From NCBI GenBank assembly GCA_015057115.1, contig SVEZ01000010.1, forward strand, positions 1 through 64,000: 64,000 nt of DNA. The letters run 5' to 3'. Both the position numbers and the translations under genes were made by a program. Shown one piece after another: positions 37,159-45,044 of the stretch. Positions within the stretch are counted from its first letter, which is position 1; each line of letters starts with the position of its first letter. The notes beneath the pieces were generated by a model. That model was given only the letters and a program-made list of their open reading frames with translations. It made no database searches and had not been told where the DNA came from. This DNA comes from Lachnospiraceae bacterium (GTDB lineage Bacteria; Bacillota; Clostridia; Lachnospirales; Lachnospiraceae).

Positions 37159-38343
37159 CTATTCTTCCTCCTGAAGACGAAGGGCTTCTTTGTATTTCCT
37201 CTTTGCCTTCAGCCACTCTATCAGATAAGGTTTATAAAATTTTACAAAATCAATTCCCATGCTCTTTTCCATACCGGTAAAAGATTCCAACAATGTGCCG
37301 TATTCTAGGGACTCAAACTGTTTGCCCTCATAACGAATCTTCGCCATAACCACCATTTCCTGGTAGGTCTTGGCCAAGCGGGAAGATAACTTCTCCGCCA
37401 CATTTAAATACACACTGCCAATGGTCTTTTCTCCCAGCTTCTCATAAGCCAGCGCAAGCTTTAAGTTGATGAGGAAGGCAGATTTGTCTTCCTGCTCCTG
37501 CTTCAACGCAGAAAGCAAATACGGAATGGCTTCCTTATGCCGTCTGTTATCTATATAGACGGTTGCAATATTGTAATCAATGGAAGCCGCTATACGCTTA
37601 TCACCTCTGGAAAGTTCCTTGGTTCTCTTATAAGCCCGAAGCATGCTTTCAATATCTCCCTGATTACCGTAACAAACGCCTTCCAAGAAGCTAATCTGCT
37701 TTGCCACCAGTAAGAATCCCTCCTGCATGGCTCTCTCATAACCAATACGACAATCGGTCAAAGCTTCCTGATACTCACCTTCGTTAAAAGCCTCATACAT
37801 CAGTGCTTCATACACCAACGCGCAGTCCCTAACCTGTCTTGCCTTCTGGTAAGCGCGGGTACGTTCTTTGACGCCGACTCCGTACATTCCCTTGGCCATA
37901 TAGTACAAAAACAGGGCTTCTTCTGTCATATAATCCCGATACTGCTCTACGGTTTTCAAAAGTTTCTCTGCGACTCTTCTGTCGTCCAGTCCCGTATTAT
38001 AGATGCAAAAAAGCTGATATTCAATGGCAATCTCGCTGTTCTCCATCTTCTTACGGTTCTTGTAAATGCGCTCTTCAAATTCCACCGTGGGTTCATGGTG
38101 AAAATACGCGTCAAAATATTGAAACAGAAGTTCTTTAAACTCCTTGATTTCTTCTTCGTTGTCCGTATATCGAATACTCAGTCTTGAAAAAAGCTGTTTT
38201 AAAATCTCTTCATTGGGTTCTGCAATACCTGCTTCAATCTTGCTTAAATAGGATACTGCACAAATCCCCTTACAAAGCTGATCCTGAGACATCTTTTCCT
38301 TAAGTCTGTTTGAACGGATCAAATAACCTACCATCTGATTCAT
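37159..38343 (-). CDS. HTH (XRE) transcriptional regulator with TPR repeats
   Basis: 394 residues. The N-terminal helix-turn-helix (KMSQDQLCKGICAVSYLSKIEAG, residues 17-39) is followed by about eight helical TPR-like repeats. This layout matches RNPP-like regulators, some of which bind short peptides, but many clostridial members have no known ligand. It has its own promoter at 38377-38405 and is followed by a metallopeptidase gene. Confidence 0.88.
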   Translation of the reverse strand: MNQMVGYLIRSNRLKEKMSQDQLCKGICAVSYLSKIEAGIAEPNEEILKQLFSRLSIRYTDNEEEIKEFKELLFQYFDAYFHHEPTVEFEERIYKNRKKMENSEIAIEYQLFCIYNTGLDDRRVAEKLLKTVEQYRDYMTEEALFLYYMAKGMYGVGVKERTRAYQKARQVRDCALVYEALMYEAFNEGEYQEALTDCRIGYERAMQEGFLLVAKQISFLEGVCYGNQGDIESMLRAYKRTKELSRGDKRIAASIDYNIATVYIDNRRHKEAIPYLLSALKQEQEDKSAFLINLKLALAYEKLGEKTIGSVYLNVAEKLSSRLAKTYQEMVVMAKIRYEGKQFESLEYGTLLESFTGMEKSMGIDFVKFYKPYLIEWLKAKRKYKEALRLQEEE

Positions 38344-38376
38344 GGTGTGCCCCCTTGTTTTTACGTCATTGGTTAC

Positions 38377-38405
38377 ATTTTAGTACAAATCCGCTCTTAA
38401 ATCAA
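38377..38405 (-). promoter_or_regulatory. Promoter of the HTH-TPR regulator (TTGATT-17-TAAAAT)
   Basis: Minus strand TTGATT (38400-38405), 17-base spacer, TAAAAT (38377-38382), about 34 bp before the ATG. Confidence 0.6.
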
Positions 38406-38421
38406 TGTTTTTCTTCTATTC

Positions 38422-38438
38422 TAAGAAAACTTTTCTTA
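38422..38438. promoter_or_regulatory. Perfect palindrome upstream of the HTH-TPR promoter
   Basis: TAAGAAAA-C-TTTTCTTA, a perfect 8+1+8 inverted repeat 17 bp upstream of the -35. It has no T tract expected of a terminator and may be an operator, for example for autoregulation. Confidence 0.4.
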
Positions 38439-38467
38439 AAGTGCCTTGGATTTTTTCAGATATCCTG

Positions 38468-39346
38468 TTACTCATTGTAAAAGTCCGGTATAAAACTTTC
38501 TTTACAGGTCTCTCCTTCCTGAATAAAGCCCTGTTCCACACCAATAGCAATGGCAAAATCCACCACTTCGTCGTATTCCTCTTCCGTCAATGTGCGATTT
38601 AATTCCGGATATTCCTTCAGCTGCTTCATGGGAGTATACTGGTTCATAATGCTGATGTAAATAGCATCCCCGTAGGTCTCGTGAAGATATCGCAAAACCT
38701 CTTTACTCTCCTTTACATATCCCGGCAGCACCAAGTGTCGCACCAACACTCCCTTAGTCATCAAATCCTCTTTAAAAACCGGTCTGGGCTGTTGTCTTAC
38801 CATCTCTTCCAGGGCTTTTTTTGCAATTTCAGGATAATTTTCCGCATAAGAATACCTTTTTGCCAATCGCGGATTTAAATATTTAAAATCCGGCAAATAA
38901 ACATCCACCAGTCCCTCCAGCTTACGTAGGGCTTCCACTTTCTCATAAGAAGAAGTATTATATACCACCGGAAGATGCAATCCTTCCGCCTTGGCTTTTG
39001 GCAAAAATTCTGCCAACCGGTGGGCATAGTGACTGGGTGTCACCAAATTCAGATTGTGACAACCTTCCTCCTGCAATCTTAAGCATTCCCGCAAAAGTTC
39101 TTCATCCGTGTAGTTCCTTCCTGCTTTTCCATGAGATAACACCTCATTCTGGCAATATACGCATCCCATATTGCAGCCTGCAAAAAATACTGCTCCCGAG
39201 CCCTTTTCTCCGCTGATTACCGGTTCTTCCCAATAGTGAGGAGCGATTCTGCCGATTCGGAATTCCTGCGGTGCATTACAATACCCTTTTCCCCCGGCTT
39301 CTCTGTCTGCATTGCAGTTTCTGGGGCAAATCATGCACTTACTCAT
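38468..39346 (-). CDS. Radical SAM protein, PflA/PflX-like
   Basis: 292 residues. The radical SAM cluster motif is CNMGCVYC, preceded by a Cys-rich N-terminus (CMICPRNCNADREAGGKGYC) usual in PflX-like proteins. The C-terminus ends in FIPDF. The natural substrate of this subgroup is not established. It overlaps trmO by four bases (ATGA), showing translational coupling. Confidence 0.88.
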   Translation of the reverse strand: MSKCMICPRNCNADREAGGKGYCNAPQEFRIGRIAPHYWEEPVISGEKGSGAVFFAGCNMGCVYCQNEVLSHGKAGRNYTDEELLRECLRLQEEGCHNLNLVTPSHYAHRLAEFLPKAKAEGLHLPVVYNTSSYEKVEALRKLEGLVDVYLPDFKYLNPRLAKRYSYAENYPEIAKKALEEMVRQQPRPVFKEDLMTKGVLVRHLVLPGYVKESKEVLRYLHETYGDAIYISIMNQYTPMKQLKEYPELNRTLTEEEYDEVVDFAIAIGVEQGFIQEGETCKESFIPDFYNE

Positions 39347-40074
39347 AGCGTCTTTCCTGCACTTTCCTTGTGTCCACCCACTTCATTTTCAGCAGAACGT
39401 CCCTTTACAACTTCATAAACCTTAAGGACACCGTCGTTTACCTTGAAATGAATATCATATCCTGCAAAAAACACACCATAGGATCGTTCTCCATCCTCCT
39501 GGTACGCCGGTCTGGGGTCCTGGGATAAAAGCTTCACCGCCGCCTTCTGATGTTCTTCATCATAAAGGGCTAAAAGAGATTCCGGAAATTCCACCTGCAA
39601 GGCGTAATCCTTCACTTCCTCCGCAAATCCCCCCTTTGCCTCCGGATGGCTGTCCGTATAGGGAATATAGGGCTTCACATCATATACGGGAGTCCCGTTT
39701 AACATATCCACACCGCCTACGGTAAGGACAGGACCTTTTTCTTCATCAAAAGTTAAATCCAGCAATTTCACACAGGATAATCCCAAATTATTCGGATGAT
39801 AGGGTGACCGGGTGGCAAATACTCCCATGCGCTTATTTCCCCCAAGCCTCGGAGGTTTTACCGTGGCATTAAAGGGGCGTTTTCTGTTTTCGGAAAATCC
39901 CCAGAATATCCATAGGTACTCATATTCCAGAAGTCCTCGGAAAGCTTCCGGACTGTGATACTCCGGTTCAAAAACAATTTCTCCCTTTAATTCTTCAATC
40001 AATCCACTCTGCCTGGGAATGCCAAACTTTTCTTCAAAATCCGTCTTAATATATCCTATCGGTCTAATTTCCAT
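39343..40074 (-). CDS. trmO: tRNA (N6-threonylcarbamoyladenosine37-N6)-methyltransferase
   Basis: 243 residues. The TrmO/TsaA fold is recognised from the start MEIRPIGYIKTDF, the SAM-site region ATRSPYHPNNLGLS, and YDVKPYIPYTDS. It methylates t6A37 in tRNAs reading ACY codons. GAAGGAG precedes the ATG. A hairpin at 40093-40117 sits just upstream. Confidence 0.93.
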   Translation of the reverse strand: MEIRPIGYIKTDFEEKFGIPRQSGLIEELKGEIVFEPEYHSPEAFRGLLEYEYLWIFWGFSENRKRPFNATVKPPRLGGNKRMGVFATRSPYHPNNLGLSCVKLLDLTFDEEKGPVLTVGGVDMLNGTPVYDVKPYIPYTDSHPEAKGGFAEEVKDYALQVEFPESLLALYDEEHQKAAVKLLSQDPRPAYQEDGERSYGVFFAGYDIHFKVNDGVLKVYEVVKGRSAENEVGGHKESAGKTL

Positions 40075-40092
40075 GTTGCTCCTTCAAGACTA

Positions 40093-40117
40093 AGTAAGCC
40101 ACGACAGATTTCTCCAT
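40093..40117 (-). terminator. Weak hairpin between the membrane peptide gene and trmO
   Basis: GCCACGA/TCGTGGC stem with an 11-base loop and a poor T tract on the minus strand (TTACTT). It lies about 20 bp before trmO. Confidence 0.4.
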
Positions 40118-40163
40118 CGTGGCGCAACTCGTCTTCCCTCTAATATTGTACGAAATCCGTTCT

Positions 40164-40280
40164 CTACACGTTCTCGTTATCCTCTCTTGCCTCTACTGCA
40201 GCGGCAATGGATGAAACAGTAGCCGCAACGACCACAACAACCGCGATAACAGCAATTCCAATGATTCCAACTAACAGCAT
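40164..40280 (-). CDS. 38-residue single-span membrane peptide
   Basis: Not in the ORF track. It reads MLLVGIIGIAVIAVVVVVAA and then a short tail ending AREDNENV. ATG is preceded by GAGGGATGAG and by an extended -10 promoter (TGCTATAAT) about 35 bp upstream. One strong hydrophobic helix with an acidic C-terminus suggests a small membrane protein. The function is unknown. Confidence 0.6.
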   Translation of the reverse strand: MLLVGIIGIAVIAVVVVVAATVSSIAAAVEAREDNENV

Positions 40281-40315
40281 CTCATCCCTCTTTTCTATAT
40301 TTTTTGGATATATAG

Positions 40316-40321
40316 ATTATA
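40316..40321 (-). promoter_or_regulatory. Extended -10 of the membrane peptide gene
   Basis: TGCTATAAT on the minus strand; the hexamer is at 40316-40321. The -35 region is poor. Confidence 0.5.
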
Positions 40322-40456
40322 GCACTTTTGTCTCAAAAAGGAAACTCCCCACTTTCAATTCACACATTCTTCGCAGTCCTGCTATTTTTTTACCACATAT
40401 TTTAGCTATACTAAGGTCACCTTCATCTAACCTAAGCGTTATAGCTAGGAGGAATT

Positions 40457-40491
40457 ACAAAAAGAGTCGGCACCGTAGCCGACTCTTTTTT
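40457..40491 (-). terminator. Bidirectional terminator after the feo operon
   Basis: AAAAAGAGTCGGC/GCCGACTCTTTTT stem with loop ACCGTA; T runs on both strands. It ends the feoAAB unit on the minus strand. Confidence 0.85.
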
Positions 40492-40528
40492 GTGTGGATT
40501 GAAGATATTTGGGCAAATCTATTACTGT

Positions 40529-40657
40529 CTAATGGCAACCTTTGCAACTGCCGCAATCTCCGCAGCAGCCTTTGCCATTTTTCTTATCTTTTACCATTTT
40601 CCAGATGATGAGTCCTACCGCAATTACAAGAATTGCGCCTACAATGAATGTTCCCAT
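40529..40657 (-). CDS. FeoB-associated Cys-rich membrane protein
   Basis: 42 residues, too short for the ORF track. One membrane helix (FIVGAILVIAVGLIIW) is followed by KDKKNGKG and a Cys cluster ending CCGDCGSCKGCH. This is the typical form of the small FeoB-associated protein found after feoB in Firmicutes. The Cys cluster may bind iron. It lies 46 bp after feoB and before the terminator. Confidence 0.88.
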   Translation of the reverse strand: MGTFIVGAILVIAVGLIIWKMVKDKKNGKGCCGDCGSCKGCH

Positions 40658-40703
40658 TCTGTCACTCTCCTTTCCAAAAACAGTCTACCCCTTTTTTCGC
40701 TTC

Positions 40704-42899
40704 TTATACCGTCTGAATACTGCGCAGACTTTCTTTTTTTGCCGGACGGAATAACAGATATCCAAAAGCAACAACAATAAGCAATGCTACTGCCGTTCCG
40801 ATACCGAATCCTCCTCCGGTAAAGAAAGTTCCCAACTGGTAAATGCACAAGGACACTGCATAAGCTAAAATACACTGATATCCGATAGCAAACCAGAACC
40901 ATTTTGCATTATTCATTTCTCTCTTGATGGCTCCCATAGCTGCAAAGCATGGAGCACATAATAAGTTAAATACCAGGAATCCGTATCCGGCAATCGGTGT
41001 CATAACTGCTGCCAGGCTACCCCAGTACTCGTCACCGGCCTCTGCCACTTCACTGCCAAAGCCAAAGAGCATACCAAAGGTTGCCACTACATTTTCTTTT
41101 GCAACAAGACCGGTAAAAGCGGCTGCCGCCATCTTCCAGCCTTCTCCACCCTGGGTCCATCCAAGAGGTGCAAAAATAACTGCCACAGCGCTTCCCACTT
41201 TTGCAAGAATTGAGCTGTTCAACTGTGTTTCCTGATCAATCATGCCAAAGCTTCCGTCTACCCATCCAAAGCTCATTAAGAACCATACCACGATGGTAGA
41301 AAGTAAAATTACGGTTCCCGCCTTTTTAATGAAGGACCATGCGCGTTCCCACATACTGCGAAGCACATTGGTTACTGTCGGCATATGGTAAGCCGGAAGC
41401 TCCATAACGAAGGGAGCCGGATCGCCAATAAACATTTTTGTCTTTTTCAAAATGATACCGGAACAAATAATAGCCGCTACGCCTACGAAATAGGCACTTG
41501 TAGATACCCAGCCTGCATTTCCGAAAAATGCTCCGGCAATCAAACCGATAATCGGTAATTTTGCTCCACAAGGAACAAAGGTGGTAGTCATAATGGTCAT
41601 TTTCCGGTCGCGGTCACTTTCGATGGTACGGGATGCCATAATTCCCGGAATACCACATCCGCTTCCGATTAACATCGGAATGAAGGATTTACCGGACAAT
41701 CCAAAGCGGCGGAAAATCCGGTCCATAATGAAGGCAACCCTCGCCATATATCCACAGGCTTCCAAAAAGCCAAGGAAGATAAACAGCACCAGCATCTGTG
41801 GAACGAATCCAAGTACAGCTCCCACACCGGCTACGATACCATCATTAATCAGTCCTGTCAACCAGTCTGCACAGTGAATGCTTTCCAGGAAATCCCCTAC
41901 TACAGCATGCAATCCCGGAATGAAGGGACCGTAATGGAATAAATGCCAACCATCGTCTCCCAACAGCTGGTCATTCGCCCAATCTGTTGCCAGGGTTCCT
42001 ACCGTGGTAACAGACACATAGTATACAATATACATTACCAATGCAAAAATCGGTAATGCCAGAACACGATGGGTAAGAATTTTGTCCAGCTTATCGGAAA
42101 TAGTCAGGGTATTCGCACTGTTCTTTGTTATGCAATCCTTAATAATTCCGGATATGTAGGTATACCGCTCGTTGGTAATGATACTTTCCGTATCATCGTC
42201 AAAGGCATCCTCCAATTCCTTGATTTCTGCCTCAACATCCGGTGCGGAATACCGCATCTGCTCCTGAATTTTTTCGTCTCTTTCCAATAACTTAATTGCA
42301 AAAAAGCGCTTCTGTTCTTCATCACAGACACCATTTAACTTATTTTCTACTTTAGCAATGACATCTTCCGCTTTTTCACTAAACTGATGAATTGCAGGGG
42401 TCTTTGCTTTATTCTGAGCAAGAGCCACCGCCTTCTCAGCCGCTTTTTCAATACCGGTACCCTTTAATGCAGAGATTTCCACAACCTCGCAGCCCATGGC
42501 CTTCTTTAACTTGTCTAAATAAATCTTGTCCCCATTTTTATTAACCAGATCCATCATGTTAACGGCCATAATTACCGGAATACCCAGTTCCATAATTTGA
42601 GTGGTCAGGTATAAGTTTCTCTCAATATTGGTACCATCAACAATATTTAAGATTGCATCCGGTTTTTCATTGATAAGATAGTTACGGGCAACCACTTCTT
42701 CCAAAGTATAGGGAGATAAAGAATAGATACCCGGAAGGTCCATAATAATAACATCCTTATGACCTTTTAACTTTCCTTCTTTTTTCTCCACCGTAACTCC
42801 CGGCCAGTTTCCTACAAACTGGTTGGAACCCGTCAAAGCGTTAAAAAGCGTTGTTTTACCACTGTTCGGGTTTCCTGCCAAAGCTATTTTTAATGACAT
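40704..42899 (-). CDS. feoB: Ferrous iron transporter FeoB
   Basis: 731 residues. The N-terminal G domain has GNPNSGKT, DLPGIYSL and NMMD, followed by a helical GDI-like region and a membrane part with two Gate regions (FIPMLIGSGCGIPG). It imports Fe2+. AAGGAG precedes the ATG. A GTTAG-N6-CTAAC box (42928-42943) lies between feoA2 and feoB, and another covers the promoter of the whole operon, so iron-dependent repression is expected. Confidence 0.97.
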   Translation of the reverse strand: MSLKIALAGNPNSGKTTLFNALTGSNQFVGNWPGVTVEKKEGKLKGHKDVIIMDLPGIYSLSPYTLEEVVARNYLINEKPDAILNIVDGTNIERNLYLTTQIMELGIPVIMAVNMMDLVNKNGDKIYLDKLKKAMGCEVVEISALKGTGIEKAAEKAVALAQNKAKTPAIHQFSEKAEDVIAKVENKLNGVCDEEQKRFFAIKLLERDEKIQEQMRYSAPDVEAEIKELEDAFDDDTESIITNERYTYISGIIKDCITKNSANTLTISDKLDKILTHRVLALPIFALVMYIVYYVSVTTVGTLATDWANDQLLGDDGWHLFHYGPFIPGLHAVVGDFLESIHCADWLTGLINDGIVAGVGAVLGFVPQMLVLFIFLGFLEACGYMARVAFIMDRIFRRFGLSGKSFIPMLIGSGCGIPGIMASRTIESDRDRKMTIMTTTFVPCGAKLPIIGLIAGAFFGNAGWVSTSAYFVGVAAIICSGIILKKTKMFIGDPAPFVMELPAYHMPTVTNVLRSMWERAWSFIKKAGTVILLSTIVVWFLMSFGWVDGSFGMIDQETQLNSSILAKVGSAVAVIFAPLGWTQGGEGWKMAAAAFTGLVAKENVVATFGMLFGFGSEVAEAGDEYWGSLAAVMTPIAGYGFLVFNLLCAPCFAAMGAIKREMNNAKWFWFAIGYQCILAYAVSLCIYQLGTFFTGGGFGIGTAVALLIVVAFGYLLFRPAKKESLRSIQTV

Positions 42900-42927
42900 C
42901 TCTCATTCTCCTTTTTCTATAACTTTC

Positions 42928-42943
42928 GTTAGCTTTCACTAAC
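42928..42943. promoter_or_regulatory. DtxR-type box upstream of feoB
   Basis: GTTAG-CTTTCA-CTAAC, 16 bp, in the 61-bp gap between feoA2 and feoB. It matches the sites at the other iron-island promoters. Confidence 0.65.
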
Positions 42944-42960
42944 CTGCATTCAAAAAAAAT

Positions 42961-43182
42961 TTACTCTACTTCAATCATTTCGGCATCCGCCTTACGCAGG
43001 GACAATTCATATCCACGAACAGTAACTTCTACCGGATCTCCTAAAGGAGCCAGCTTACGGATATATACTTCCACTCCCTTCGTGATTCCCATGTCCATAA
43101 TTCTGCGTTTCACTGCGCCTTCCCCATGAAGTCTTTTTACCTTCACAGTGCTCCCTACCGGGACGTTTCGTAATGTGTTCAT
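42961..43182 (-). CDS. feoA: FeoA family protein (second copy)
   Basis: 73 residues, SH3-like fold. It contains GSTVKVKRLHGEG and RRIMDMGITKGVEVYIRKLAPLGDPVEV, typical of FeoA. It is thought to support FeoB. AGGAGG precedes the ATG. It lies between the first feoA and feoB. Confidence 0.92.
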   Translation of the reverse strand: MNTLRNVPVGSTVKVKRLHGEGAVKRRIMDMGITKGVEVYIRKLAPLGDPVEVTVRGYELSLRKADAEMIEVE

Positions 43183-43220
43183 TCTCTTCCTTCCTCCTAG
43201 AAAAACCTCTGTCAGGTCAT

Positions 43221-43430
43221 TTAGACCATAATCTTATTGGCCATATCCTTACCGATGGCAACGCGAGAGTCCTTGATGTTCACAATCATATTGCCTCCGT
43301 TTTCGGACACAACGCTGACAGTGCTTCCTACCACAAACCCTAAGCTTTCAAGGAATCTGCGGATTTCTTCTTTTCCTCCCACCTTTTTGATGGTACTTAC
43401 CTCACCCGGTTTACTCATTGTTAATGGCAT
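43221..43430 (-). CDS. feoA: FeoA family protein (first copy)
   Basis: 69 residues from MPLTMSKPGE; AGAGG lies eight bases before this ATG, whereas the earlier GTG and ATG of the track are too close to it. FeoA features are FLESLGFVVGSTVSVVSENGGNMIV. It heads the feoA-feoA-feoB operon under promoter 43490-43518. Confidence 0.9.
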   Translation of the reverse strand: MPLTMSKPGEVSTIKKVGGKEEIRRFLESLGFVVGSTVSVVSENGGNMIVNIKDSRVAIGKDMANKIMV

Positions 43431-43486
43431 ACTCATCACCTCTCACTTCCCTCTTGACTATCCAGAGATATATTTATCTTACTACC

Positions 43487-43502
43487 GTTAGTATACCCTA
43501 AC
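43487..43502. promoter_or_regulatory. DtxR-type box on the feo promoter
   Basis: GTTAG-TATACC-CTAAC, overlapping the -10 of the feoA promoter. A bound repressor would block polymerase. Confidence 0.75.
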
Positions 43503-43518
43503 ATTTGTAAGTTGTCAA
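43490..43518 (-). promoter_or_regulatory. Promoter of feoA-feoA-feoB (TTGACA-17-TATACT)
   Basis: Minus strand TTGACA (43513-43518), 17-base spacer, TATACT (43490-43495). Confidence 0.8.
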
Positions 43519-43548
43519 TACTTATCCGTTCACAATTGCAGATATGAT

Positions 43549-43582
43549 TAAAAAAAATCCAACCTTGACGGGCTGGATTTTT
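43549..43582 (-). terminator. Terminator of the VanZ-family gene
   Basis: AAATCCA-x-CC/GG-x-TGGATTT stem with one mismatch, followed on the minus strand by at least eight T. Confidence 0.75.
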
Positions 43583-43595
43583 ACTTAATTCATAT

Positions 43596-44219
43596 TTATC
43601 TTGTAATAATTTTACATTCCTGCTCCGTAACCCTCTGTGTACCCACTGGTCTGTCAAATGCGGACATTTTCGGTATGAAATGTTCTTCTGCCACCCGCAT
43701 CACCATATATCCAATGAGGGTACCGAGTACGTTTAGCATAAGATCATCTACATCGAAGAGTCTGTATGAACCTTTGAATAAGAAATATAATCCTGTAAGC
43801 TGTCCAACCTCAATAAATGCTGTAAATCCGAAACCTGCCAATGCAGTTTCTTTCAGATTAAATCCAACACCATACTGTAAAAACATTCCCAAAGGAATGG
43901 TCATAACAATATTGAACAATACCTGACACATAACACGAACAACGGAATCCTCCATCAGGTCTGCTATAAAATGAAACGGGATAATCTGATACTGAATACT
44001 AAGTGCAGCCGCCTGCTCCATCGTCGGAAGTGGAAAAAATACCAGTTCCACTACACAGCAGAGATACATTACAAACATCTGCCAAGCTGCAATTTCTACA
44101 AAATTGACCTTCTTTGAAACCATCGTCTTAATCCCCATGATTACGAATGTAGCAACCATACCATACTCGCCATAAATTCTTAATCCTTCAATGATGCTAT
44201 CCATCCATGCTGTATTCAT
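43596..44219 (-). CDS. VanZ family membrane protein
   Basis: 207 residues with about five membrane spans. The VanZ pattern VMTIPLGMFLQYGVGFNLKETALAGFGFTAFIEVGQLTGLY and a DVDDLMLNVLGTLIGY motif are present. VanZ proteins raise teicoplanin or lipoglycopeptide tolerance in some hosts. AAGGAGG precedes the ATG. Perfect direct repeats lie upstream of a poor -35, suggesting an activator-dependent promoter. It has no DtxR box. Confidence 0.9.
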   Translation of the reverse strand: MNTAWMDSIIEGLRIYGEYGMVATFVIMGIKTMVSKKVNFVEIAAWQMFVMYLCCVVELVFFPLPTMEQAAALSIQYQIIPFHFIADLMEDSVVRVMCQVLFNIVMTIPLGMFLQYGVGFNLKETALAGFGFTAFIEVGQLTGLYFLFKGSYRLFDVDDLMLNVLGTLIGYMVMRVAEEHFIPKMSAFDRPVGTQRVTEQECKIITR

Positions 44220-44267
44220 AATAAAACCTCCTTATCTTCGGTAACGCTTTACATCTTTCATGATTAA

Positions 44268-44296
44268 AGTATAAGGGGTTTTACTTTTTTTCTAAA
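44268..44296 (-). promoter_or_regulatory. Promoter of the VanZ gene (weak -35, TATACT)
   Basis: Minus strand TATACT (44268-44273) with a poor -35 (TAGAAA, 17-base spacing). It fits a promoter that needs an activator. Confidence 0.5.
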
Positions 44297-44306
44297 TCGA
44301 ATCCTC

Positions 44307-44336
44307 TTACATTAAGGGGGACACTTCTTACATTCG
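44307..44336. promoter_or_regulatory. Two perfect 9-bp direct repeats upstream of the VanZ promoter
   Basis: TCTTACATT occurs at 44307-44315 and 44328-44336, a 12-bp gap and 21-bp pitch (two helical turns), ending about 10 bp upstream of the -35. This is the layout of LytTR-type activator sites, although the repeat is not a close match to the AgrA consensus. Confidence 0.55.
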
Positions 44337-44382
44337 TGTAATATATTCCATTGGCACAAAATTGGCACAAACCGTTTCTCCC

Positions 44383-44417
44383 AAAACAAAAAGCTTATGT
44401 CGCCAGTGACATAAGCT
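44383..44417 (-). terminator. Terminator of the small RNA candidate
   Basis: Perfect 10-bp stem AGCTTATGTC/GACATAAGCT, then TTTTGTTTT on the minus strand. Confidence 0.75.
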
Positions 44418-44521
44418 CTTTGTGGATAAAAGATATGGGAAATTTTAGGTTATTACTAATCTTCTATATGAAGATAAGGAGGGTTCAGTAAGTCTACTTT
44501 GGGTTAGTTATGACTTACTGT
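44383..44521 (-). ncRNA. Candidate small RNA, about 140 nt
   Basis: A minus-strand promoter TTGACA-16-TATACT is followed, without any convincing ORF, by a hairpin CAGTAAGTC/GACTTACTG (44486-44520). An unpaired ACCCTCCTTATC, a linker, and a strong terminator stem AGCTTATGTC/GACATAAGCT with TTTTGTTTT come next. The exposed CCTCC could pair with Shine-Dalgarno sequences. It lies between the flavodoxin and VanZ genes. I see no coding frame with a ribosome-binding site. Confidence 0.55.
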
Positions 44522-44527
44522 AATTAA

Positions 44528-44555
44528 AGTATACCATATTACTGGGAATTGTCAA
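44528..44555 (-). promoter_or_regulatory. Promoter of the small RNA candidate (TTGACA-16-TATACT)
   Basis: TTGACA (44550-44555) and TATACT (44528-44533) on the minus strand, 21 bp after the flavodoxin stop. It is not overlapped by a GTTAG-N6-CTAAC box. Confidence 0.7.
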
Positions 44556-44575
44556 CTACTATTTTCATTTTTTTA

Positions 44576-44995
44576 CTATTTTGCAAGTGTTGCTCCCAAT
44601 ACTTTACACTCCTCTAATACAGAATCATCCGGTGCGCTGTTAGCCATCACGATTCCAAGAATCTGTGCCCCTGTTCCGGAAGTTCTCGCTTCCCATTCAC
44701 GCATCCACTGTCCGTCTCCCCAACCATAAGAGCCAAACAGTGCCACTTTTTTCCCCGAAAGAGAATTCTCTACCGCTGAAAACATTGGTTCAAACTCACT
44801 CTCCTCCAAGACTTCTGCTCCCATGGCAGGGCAACCAAAAGCGATCGCATCAAATTCTGCCACATTCCCGGCTGCAAATTCACACCCAAATATGGTCACA
44901 TCAGCACCTGCTCCTACTGCCCCTTCTTTCACGGCATTTGCCATTATCTCCGTGTTTCCTGTACCACTCCAAAACACTACTGCTACTTTACTCAT
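44576..44995 (-). CDS. Flavodoxin
   Basis: 139 residues. FMN phosphate loop SGTGNTE (residues about 10-16) and the aromatic-rich GSYGWGDGQWM loop are present. Flavodoxin replaces ferredoxin as electron carrier when iron is scarce, consistent with its place in the iron island. AGGAGG precedes the ATG. A GTTAG/CTAAC box with a 7-base spacer lies 28 bp upstream. Confidence 0.94.
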   Translation of the reverse strand: MSKVAVVFWSGTGNTEIMANAVKEGAVGAGADVTIFGCEFAAGNVAEFDAIAFGCPAMGAEVLEESEFEPMFSAVENSLSGKKVALFGSYGWGDGQWMREWEARTSGTGAQILGIVMANSAPDDSVLEECKVLGATLAK

Positions 44996-45023
44996 TTTCT
45001 TTTCCTCCTGATTTTTTATTTAT

Positions 45024-45040
45024 GTTAGTTTCATTCTAAC
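45024..45040. promoter_or_regulatory. Variant DtxR-type box upstream of flavodoxin
   Basis: GTTAG-TTTCATT-CTAAC, with 7 instead of 6 spacer bases. It lies in the 49-bp gap between the HMA gene and flavodoxin. Confidence 0.45.
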
Positions 45041-45044
45041 CGTA

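Noticed and set aside
37159-37308. Peptide pheromone gene beside the HTH-TPR regulator
   Set aside because: No short ORF with signal-like hydrophobic core and ribosome-binding site was found in the flanking gaps.
40395-40491. tracrRNA-like RNA (GTCGGCACCG hairpin and T run)
   Set aside because: The resemblance is to a common terminator shape. There is no Cas gene or repeat array, and the hairpin is explained as the feo terminator.
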